A stretch of 16,214 nt of DNA from an uncultured Veillonella sp. (GTDB taxonomy: Bacteria > Bacillota > Negativicutes > Veillonellales > Veillonellaceae), in the NCBI GenBank assembly GCA_915066865.1, contig CAJZEE010000050.1, positions 1 through 16,214 on the forward strand. The letters are read 5' to 3'. Within the stretch, counting starts at the first letter, position 1; each line of letters begins with the position of its first letter. A program made the translations under genes and the position numbers. This document shows, piece after piece, positions 8,633-14,139 of the stretch. A model generated the notes under the pieces. That model worked only from the letters and a program-made list of their open reading frames with translations. It made no database searches and was not told the origin of the DNA.

Positions 8633-9390
8633 TATATATCTCCCATCGCAGATTCGTTAATCGGCTCTGCTTCACCATGAATAAATTGTTGTACCTTCTT
8701 ATTTGTAGAATTCTTAAATTCTATTGTATCAGAAATTTCTACAAAATGCCCCTGATCGAGTAAAGCTATGCGGTCAGCAACATAAAATGCTGACTGCATA
8801 TCATGTGTTACCACGATAGAAGTACAACCAAGCCGATTCTGCATCCCCTTAATTAGCATACTAATCGTACCTGATGTAATAGGATCTAACCCTGATGAAG
8901 GTTCATCATAAAGAATTAAACTCGGATCTAGTGCTATAGCACGAGCTAAGCTAACCCGCTTTTTCATACCACCAGATAACTCATTAGGCATATAGGACTC
9001 ATATCCCTTTAAACCAACCCAATCAAGTCTTTCTGCCACAATGCGTTTGATTTCGTCATCCTTTAACTTCGTATGTTGACGCAAACCAAAAGCTACGTTC
9101 TCACCTACCGACATAGAATCAAACAAAGCTGAATATTGGAATACCATCCCCATTTTTCTTCGTACCGTATTAAATTCATCTTCAGATAATGTAGTTATAT
9201 CTGTGCCATCTACGATAATCTGCCCTGATGTAGGACGTTGTAAACCTATTAATAAGCGAAGTAATGTACTTTTACCACTACCACTGCCGCCTAATATAAC
9301 TAACGTCTCCCCATCATTAATAGTGAGATTAACAGAGTCTAAAATCACACGTGACTCGTAGGCAACTACAACATTGCGTAGTTCAATCAT
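8632..9390 (-). CDS. mlaF: MlaF-like ABC transporter ATP-binding protein
   Basis: This is the cytoplasmic ATPase that drives lipid movement through MlaE. It is 252 residues, the usual length. All ABC ATPase motifs are intact: Walker A GGSGSGKST (34-42), Q-loop Gln85, signature LSGGMKKR (138-145), Walker B LILYDEP with catalytic Glu163, D-loop SGLD (166-169) and switch His196. The signature LSGGMKKRVSLARAI with 'M' and 'KK' is the form usual in the Mla/Ttg2 group rather than the LSGGQ of most importers. The ATG at 9390 is preceded by GAGGG. It lies 21 bases after mlaE and its stop overlaps the mlaD start, so the three proteins should be made together. Confidence 0.95.
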   Translation of the reverse strand: MIELRNVVVAYESRVILDSVNLTINDGETLVILGGSGSGKSTLLRLLIGLQRPTSGQIIVDGTDITTLSEDEFNTVRRKMGMVFQYSALFDSMSVGENVAFGLRQHTKLKDDEIKRIVAERLDWVGLKGYESYMPNELSGGMKKRVSLARAIALDPSLILYDEPSSGLDPITSGTISMLIKGMQNRLGCTSIVVTHDMQSAFYVADRIALLDQGHFVEISDTIEFKNSTNKKVQQFIHGEAEPINESAMGDI

Positions 9391-9411
9391 AAATCCCTCT
9401 AAAAATATCCA

Positions 9412-10173
9412 CTAAAATAACAATGTAGATAAAAAGTAATTTAATACAAATACTAGAATAATACTAGTTACTACAGAACTAGTAGTGGAAAAACCAACAG
9501 CTTCTGCGCCCATTTTAGTTTCCATGCCCTTATAAGCACCTACCAATGCAATGACAGCACCAAACACACTAGACTTTATAAGTCCTAAGGTGAAATCTGA
9601 AATGGTAGAAAACATTTGAATAGAATCTAAATATGTACTAGGCGCCAAACCCTTGATAACAGTGGCTACAAAGTAACCACCGGCAATACCGATAACAACA
9701 CCATAAAATGCCAAAATTGGCACCATAATCATACACGCTACTACACGTGGTACCACGAGGTAACCAACAGGATCAACAGCCATAACACGTAGGGCATCAA
9801 TTTGTTCTGTTACCTTCATTGTACCAATTTCAGCCGTGATAGCTGCGCCAACACGGCCGGCTAATACTACACCAACTAAGATAGGACCCAATTCACGGCC
9901 CATAGCTACAGCCATAAGACCACCTACTGTACTTTGAGCACCATAGGTAATGAGTACATCTGTAATCTGTAAGGTCATAACGGCACCAGCAAAGAGTAGA
10001 GTTAAGCTAATAATAGGCAAGGAGTCTACCCCTAAGTGAGCCATCTGTTGAAATACATGCCACAGATTAATCATTTTTAATTGTTTTATTGTTTGCCACA
10101 CTAATAATGTAGCACTACCCATCTGCGATAAGCCGTTTATGACGACTCGACCTATCGATTCTAGCCAACTCAA
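9412..10173 (-). CDS. mlaE: MlaE-like ABC transporter permease (TTG start)
   Basis: MlaE is the inner-membrane permease that passes phospholipid to or from the MCE protein. It is 253 residues with about five to six hydrophobic segments. The hallmark central region is present: GRELGPILVGVVLAGRVGAA (92-111) followed by EIGTMKVTEQIDAL (115-128), in which the EQIDAL loop contacts the ATPase. The start codon is TTG (10171-10173), giving MSWLESIGRV. AGGGA at 10181-10185 lies seven bases before it, and no in-frame ATG occurs until residue 18, which would cut into the conserved N-terminal amphipathic helix. It sits 30 bases after the S55-domain gene. Confidence 0.94.
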   Translation of the reverse strand: MSWLESIGRVVINGLSQMGSATLLVWQTIKQLKMINLWHVFQQMAHLGVDSLPIISLTLLFAGAVMTLQITDVLITYGAQSTVGGLMAVAMGRELGPILVGVVLAGRVGAAITAEIGTMKVTEQIDALRVMAVDPVGYLVVPRVVACMIMVPILAFYGVVIGIAGGYFVATVIKGLAPSTYLDSIQMFSTISDFTLGLIKSSVFGAVIALVGAYKGMETKMGAEAVGFSTTSSVVTSIILVFVLNYFLSTLLF

Positions 10174-10180
10174 CAGTCTA

Positions 10181-10187
10181 TCCCTTT
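10181..10187 (-). promoter_or_regulatory. Ribosome binding site that supports the TTG start of mlaE
   Basis: On the minus strand AAAGGGA lies seven bases upstream of TTG at 10173-10171. This is the element that favours the TTG start over the first in-frame ATG, which begins 17 codons later and has no equally good site. Confidence 0.6.
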
Positions 10188-10203
10188 CCCTTACAGTTTC
10201 AAC

Positions 10204-12186
10204 TTATTCAGCTGTATTTGTTCCACCAGCATTAGCCTCGTCTTTTTTATTAGTTTCTTTCGACTCTTTTTTAGAATCCTTTTTAGACTCAGCTTTATCC
10301 GTTTTATCTTTTTTAGATTGATCTTCCAATTCTAACTTGCGTTCCATCTTAATCTGATGTTTCGCTTCTTTGACACGTTTTGCTAATTCTTTATCCCGAT
10401 CAGCAGGCTTCATTACATGAATCGTAAATTGACCATCACCTTGCACAATGTACTCAGTATCAACAGCAGTCTTTTCAGGTTTCTTTTCATCATCCTTACT
10501 AGAACTCAAATCTTCTTGACCTGTTTTTTTCTTTACATCCCCTGGCATAGGTTTTGATTCCACATCTTTAAGCTTAGCCTTTTTAACAGATTGAGAGCCA
10601 TCTTCATCAACTAAGCTGATACCATCTTCCAAAAACTCTACAACAATTTGATTATTTGTATCTGTCTTTTGAATTTCATCATAAAGCTCATCAAAATCTT
10701 TATGAACCTTCAAACGACGTAAAATTTCATCTGTTAAATTATATTTCTGTTTTTCCAATACGTATGGCAATGGAATCTCGCCACCGCCACGCACCTCTAA
10801 GGTATACTTACCAATAGCTTGATCTTCAGGTACCTTAAAGAAAATTTGTTTAATAACCTTTTCACCGCGGAACGGCTCTAATGTTACATCTACTACGATA
10901 GTATCCCCAGGAGAAACTACAGTAGACGAAGCAGAAGCATCGATAAGCTTTGCTGTTTTCTTATCTTGCGTTACGTTTGTTTCAACCGAAATATCCGAAA
11001 TTTCATAGTTGATGAATCGATTGTTCATAAGAACATCAATGACATTATAAAATTCATCAACTGCTTTTTCACTAATAGAATCAGAGCTGTAGAACATATT
11101 TGTCCGCGTTAATGGCTTATGTTCTTTCCCTTTTGGCGTAATAGTATAAGAAATTGTAGCCGTACCAGAGCCACTGCGATCCAATGTTTTATTCAACATA
11201 TTGTATAAGGCTGTAGCTGCTAAAGTTGGTGTCATTTCACCATCTTCAATAACCTTGACGGAACTAGTTCTATCACGGCCCATATCAATATCCTTTAAAT
11301 GGAATCGCAATGGAATACCTGGCGAAATCACGCCTGATACACCTGCAATACCGGCACCTCTATCTTCGGTAACAGAGCCAATCTCTTTACCCATAGAGCC
11401 AAGCTTAAAGGCAGCATTATAGCTTTTTACAACGGTAAAGATACTTGCATTGTGCATAAAATAGTTAGAAGAACCATGTTTTAAGAATGGATGACCAAAG
11501 GCAACAACCTTTTCACCATCTACATGAGTAACAGTACCAATAGCGCCCAATTTAAGGTCACCATCAACTAGCAAAGCCGCTACTGAGCCACCAGCTTCTA
11601 AAGGTTTTGCAATTTCATCACCACTAGCACTTGCGGTGTCATATGTTTCATATTTATATTGTGGTAACTTCGATTTAAAGTATTCCATTGATGCCGCATC
11701 GAAGCCATATGCCATAAGTGGAGTACCTAAAGGAATCAATTGTGTATCATCCCAAGGTTTAGATAAGTTTTTCTCATATGGTATATTCCATAGTTTGACC
11801 ATATCCTCAATAGGAGTAATCATACCTATCGTACCATCCGCAAACCCCCAGCCATAAGCAACAGCCCCAACGAGTTTACCATTTATATATACAGGGCTAC
11901 CACTCATACCATGCGCAATGCCACCAGTTTGATCCATAACGGGTCCGGAAAACTTGGCTAAAATAAGATGACCAGATGGTCCCTTATCCTTCATGACACC
12001 CAGTACCTTTACATCAAAGGTGGAAATAGTATCCCCTACGATTACAGTTTTTGCAATACCTTCCATACCTGTTGTTACATCATTGACAGGCATAAAATCA
12101 ATAGCCTGTGCAGTTGTAAGTGAAGTACAGAAGAAAAGCGCCAGTATCGCTTTTCTATACCGACGCCAAGAATGAGAAAACTTCAT
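10204..12186 (-). CDS. Secreted SpoIVB-type S55 peptidase-domain protein with charged C-terminal tail
   Basis: The protein is 660 residues. A signal peptide is seen at about 1-28 (RRYRKAILALFFCTSLTTAQA). The following region resembles the S55 peptidase family named after the sporulation protease SpoIVB: FDVKVLGV (57-64), TGGIAHGMSGSPVYINGKLV (87-106) with the Ser-Gly-Ser motif expected to hold the nucleophile (Ser95/Ser97), TPIEDM (124-129), and DGEKVVAFGHPFL (223-235) with the likely active His232. The rest is a beta-rich region (about 370-480) and a Lys/Glu/Asp-rich tail from about 545 to the end, probably disordered and perhaps touching peptidoglycan or membrane surfaces. The ATG has AAGGAG seven bases upstream. 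It is 12 bases after the lipoyl-like gene and 30 before mlaE, so it is probably co-made with the lipid transporter. Its substrate is unknown; it could be a processing enzyme or a non-catalytic envelope factor. Confidence 0.8.
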   Translation of the reverse strand: MKFSHSWRRYRKAILALFFCTSLTTAQAIDFMPVNDVTTGMEGIAKTVIVGDTISTFDVKVLGVMKDKGPSGHLILAKFSGPVMDQTGGIAHGMSGSPVYINGKLVGAVAYGWGFADGTIGMITPIEDMVKLWNIPYEKNLSKPWDDTQLIPLGTPLMAYGFDAASMEYFKSKLPQYKYETYDTASASGDEIAKPLEAGGSVAALLVDGDLKLGAIGTVTHVDGEKVVAFGHPFLKHGSSNYFMHNASIFTVVKSYNAAFKLGSMGKEIGSVTEDRGAGIAGVSGVISPGIPLRFHLKDIDMGRDRTSSVKVIEDGEMTPTLAATALYNMLNKTLDRSGSGTATISYTITPKGKEHKPLTRTNMFYSSDSISEKAVDEFYNVIDVLMNNRFINYEISDISVETNVTQDKKTAKLIDASASSTVVSPGDTIVVDVTLEPFRGEKVIKQIFFKVPEDQAIGKYTLEVRGGGEIPLPYVLEKQKYNLTDEILRRLKVHKDFDELYDEIQKTDTNNQIVVEFLEDGISLVDEDGSQSVKKAKLKDVESKPMPGDVKKKTGQEDLSSSKDDEKKPEKTAVDTEYIVQGDGQFTIHVMKPADRDKELAKRVKEAKHQIKMERKLELEDQSKKDKTDKAESKKDSKKESKETNKKDEANAGGTNTAE

Positions 12187-12198
12187 TCCTTCTCTCCT

Positions 12199-12483
12199 TT
12201 ATTTACTTTCTACAGTGACAACGATTTGATCACGAGAAACGTCTGAACCCACTGTAACATTAACCGCCGTTACAGTACCAGTTACAGTAGATTTAGCAGC
12301 AGCCATAGGACCAGCCAATGTCTCTACAGTCACCAATGTTTGGCCTTCTGTTACAGAAGTACCAACAGAAACTGTAGAAGCAACTTTACCTGTTAATACA
12401 CTTTGGTATGATACAGGGGCCGCCATTACAGAGCTAACACTTAAAATGCCTAATGCAGCTAAAGCTAACACTACTCTTTTCAT
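12199..12483 (-). CDS. Small secreted lipoyl/biotinyl-fold protein
   Basis: This is a 94-residue protein with a signal peptide (MKRVVLALAALGILSVSSVM, cleavage near residue 21) and one short domain of about 65 residues. The repeated half-motif 'GxVxxxxVxxGxxVxxGQxLVTVE' is that of the biotinyl/lipoyl fold, found in biotin carriers and in the membrane fusion proteins of export pumps: TGKVASTVSVGTSVTEGQTL, then TGTVTAVNVTVGSDVSRDQI. The turn that would hold the modified lysine (AMKM in biotin carriers) reads LAGPMA, with Gly58 at the lysine position, so biotin or lipoyl attachment is not expected. GGAGG lies seven bases before the ATG. It is the first gene of the S55-mlaEFD-tolC operon, right after a good promoter. 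A periplasmic adaptor role is a guess; no function is assigned. Confidence 0.8.
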   Translation of the reverse strand: MKRVVLALAALGILSVSSVMAAPVSYQSVLTGKVASTVSVGTSVTEGQTLVTVETLAGPMAAAKSTVTGTVTAVNVTVGSDVSRDQIVVTVESK

Positions 12484-12521
12484 AACGATCCCTCCTTTTA
12501 CAAAATTAGTTATGTATTTAT

Positions 12522-12550
12522 AGTATACTAAATTATTAGTAATATTTCAA
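12522..12550 (-). promoter_or_regulatory. Sigma-A promoter of the lipoyl-S55-mlaEFD-tolC operon
   Basis: On the minus strand TTGAAA (12550-12545) and TATACT (12527-12522) are separated by exactly 17 bases, in an AT-rich stretch about 40 bases before the ATG of the first gene. This is close to the consensus. It begins only about 20 bases after the end of the interrupted AMIN/NAGPA gene, with no terminator seen between, so read-through from that gene may add to expression. Confidence 0.75.
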
Positions 12551-12571
12551 ACAAAATTGTATGCAGCGAAT

Positions 12572-13123
12572 CTATTTTATGATTACTATATCCTCATAAC
12601 TCATAGGTGCAGAAGATTTGTGTACATAATCATCATTGATAACTATATCAATGCTACCTTGATTTGATAATTCAGCGCCATCAACAACACCTAATTTAGA
12701 CAATAACTGAGCTCCTTCTTTTTGAGTCACACCTACAGATTGAAGTTCGGATTTATCAACTGTTAGCACAACTAAATCATGTTCCTTTGTGGTTCCAATG
12801 AAGCTACGACCTTTGTTATTAGATTCATCAGCGCCTACATAGCGACCGCCTTTCATCACCATAGTGCCCACTTCTAAACTAGCTCCTCCAGTAGTACTAA
12901 CTTGAGCAAGTTCTTCTCTATTTTGAATCGTAATAGGTGTTCCAACTTTTAATTTACGTAAAGCATTTCCAGATTCGCCATGACCAGACAATACGTATTG
13001 GTTTTCCCCAATTTTAGAATTTCCCTTTTGTTTACTAATAACCTTGCCATTAGCTATAGTCACTTCATAACCATATTCATTGGTCTTTGTAGAAGGACCA
13101 TAAGTTGACGTATAAAGAGTCAA
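12572..13123 (-). CDS. C-terminal fragment: phosphodiester-glycosidase-like domain
   Basis: This fragment could be translated separately only from TTG at 13123 (183 residues), with just a poor AAAGAG site upstream and no signal peptide. If so, the product would stay in the cytoplasm, away from any envelope substrate. It matches the later part of the NAGPA fold: LYTSTYGPSTKTNEYGYEV near the start, YVLSGHGESGNALRKLKVG, then VVLTVDKSELQSVGVTQKEG. The site where most relatives have an 'NLDGGGS' signature reads AELSNQGS, so the usual Asp-Gly-Gly-Gly is lost. Even the uninterrupted protein may therefore bind rather than cut its target. Independent expression is doubtful. Confidence 0.5.
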   Translation of the reverse strand: MTLYTSTYGPSTKTNEYGYEVTIANGKVISKQKGNSKIGENQYVLSGHGESGNALRKLKVGTPITIQNREELAQVSTTGGASLEVGTMVMKGGRYVGADESNNKGRSFIGTTKEHDLVVLTVDKSELQSVGVTQKEGAQLLSKLGVVDGAELSNQGSIDIVINDDYVHKSSAPMSYEDIVIIK

Positions 13124-13186
13124 GGCATTCTCTTTACGAACCGTATCAACGGAGGTGATTACAAAACTCTCATTCTTTGTTTTAGC

Positions 13187-13912
13187 TTAAAGTAAAGGTT
13201 TTTTCTCTTCTATAAAGTATCCTCTATTAGGCGTATATCGTAACGTACCACGATTAGAAATACGCTCTAAATCAATGGCTCCATCACTCGCCACTGAGTA
13301 AGGTCGTTCAAAACTGCCCCCTTTTACCTTTGCTCCAATGATAGCTGTATGAGCTTGAGTAACAGAAGATAATGGTTTACCTTCTGGAACATGCGCCACC
13401 ACCATAGGTGAATCATTATCTACGGTCAATGCAAAGGCTTGAATTTTCCCTTCAGCTACGGTGTTATTAATTTTGCTATACGTTACAGATTTATTTACAT
13501 CTTTTGTAGTCTGTTGCGCATAGCCAGAAAATAAATCCACTACTATACGCGAAGGCTTTTCTAATGCAAACTCATGATGTTGTACATCCTTATTCGCTGT
13601 TAATGTTACTCGTAAAGCCCCATTAACCTGTTGTAAGCCAATGCCTTTAAGAACTCCCGTTTTTTTATCATTTTGTGATATGGGGCCAGTTAAACCATTT
13701 GTAGTACCCCCTAAGTTCAATGTAAGAGCATGTGTTTCTTCATTATAGGATTGAGTCCAAGATACAGGCATTTCAGATACATCTAAAACAATTCGGCTTG
13801 TACCTTCATGATTAGATACGCGCACCCCTGTTAAATTACCGGCCTCAGCATGAGGAACGGTACTACCCAGTAGACCTAAAACAGCAAAAGTCATATACAG
13901 ATATCGTTTCAT
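13187..13912 (-). CDS. N-terminal fragment: secreted AMIN-domain protein
   Basis: This 241-residue product could still be made and exported. It has a signal peptide (about 1-24, ending HAEA/GN) and an AMIN-like beta domain of about 25-130, with SRIVLDVSEMP and the typical EKPSRIVVDLF. AMIN domains usually target envelope proteins to peptidoglycan or septal sites. The part from about 150 onward (including VTQAHTAIIGAKVKGGSF, where relatives have an 'AINGGFF'-like sequence) is the start of the NAGPA domain, cut off at the TAA. The ATG at 13912 has GAGGA seven bases upstream and its own promoter at 13992-14020. Expect a truncated domain that may be unstable. Confidence 0.65.
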   Translation of the reverse strand: MKRYLYMTFAVLGLLGSTVPHAEAGNLTGVRVSNHEGTSRIVLDVSEMPVSWTQSYNEETHALTLNLGGTTNGLTGPISQNDKKTGVLKGIGLQQVNGALRVTLTANKDVQHHEFALEKPSRIVVDLFSGYAQQTTKDVNKSVTYSKINNTVAEGKIQAFALTVDNDSPMVVAHVPEGKPLSSVTQAHTAIIGAKVKGGSFERPYSVASDGAIDLERISNRGTLRYTPNRGYFIEEKKPLL

Positions 13913-13991
13913 CTTTAATTCCTCTATAGCTACAAACCATAATAATGGCCTTATATCATTACATCAATTTTACGCAATATACTTTTACTAT

Positions 13992-14020
13992 AGTATACAG
14001 CATAAAGATGAAAAATTCAA
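13992..14020 (-). promoter_or_regulatory. Sigma-A promoter of the AMIN/NAGPA gene
   Basis: TTGAAT (14020-14015) and TATACT (13997-13992) on the minus strand are 17 bases apart, about 80 bases before the ATG. The -35 element lies directly after the T-rich tail of the mreB terminator, so one transcript ends where the next begins. Confidence 0.65.
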
Positions 14021-14029
14021 AAAATAAAC

Positions 14030-14097
14030 GAAAAACGAGGTTACAATCTAAAGATACTCCATACATAAAATAGAATAACTGTAGACCATAACCTCGT
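14030..14097 (-). terminator. Long-loop terminator after mreB
   Basis: ACGAGGTTA (14035-14043) pairs perfectly with TAACCTCGT (14089-14097). On the minus strand the second arm runs straight into TTTTT and then a T-rich stretch, as in rho-independent terminators. The loop is 45 bases, far longer than usual, and I see no strong inner hairpin. It lies about 40 bases past the mreB stop. It might alternatively be a processed small RNA or a remnant with an insertion. Confidence 0.55.
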
Positions 14098-14139
14098 CAA
14101 TTTAAGCTCACTTCATCATGGTATATTATTGTAACTATA

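Larger units (their letters stand above)
12572..13912 (-). pseudogene. AMIN plus phosphodiester-glycosidase-like (NAGPA) gene split by one in-frame stop
   Basis: Two open frames, 13912-13187 and the stretch ending at 12572, lie in the same reading frame and are separated by a single TAA at 13187-13189. Hand translation across it gives ...EEKKPLL, stop, AKTKNESFVITSVDTVRKEN..., with no other stop or shift. The joined product would be about 445 residues plus the stop position. It has a signal peptide, an AMIN-like peptidoglycan-associated domain, then a NAGPA-type domain whose usual 'N-x-L-x-LYTxxYGxSTxTNxYGxEV' section starts just after the stop. The family normally keeps these parts in one chain, so this is best read as one gene with a nonsense mutation (for example CAA to TAA). 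Reading frames on both sides are otherwise clean, implying a recent change, a sequencing error or read-through. Confidence 0.75.

Noticed and set aside
12199..12483. Biotin carboxyl carrier protein
   Set aside because: It has a signal peptide and Gly at the biotin-lysine position, so it is unlikely to be a biotin carrier despite the fold.
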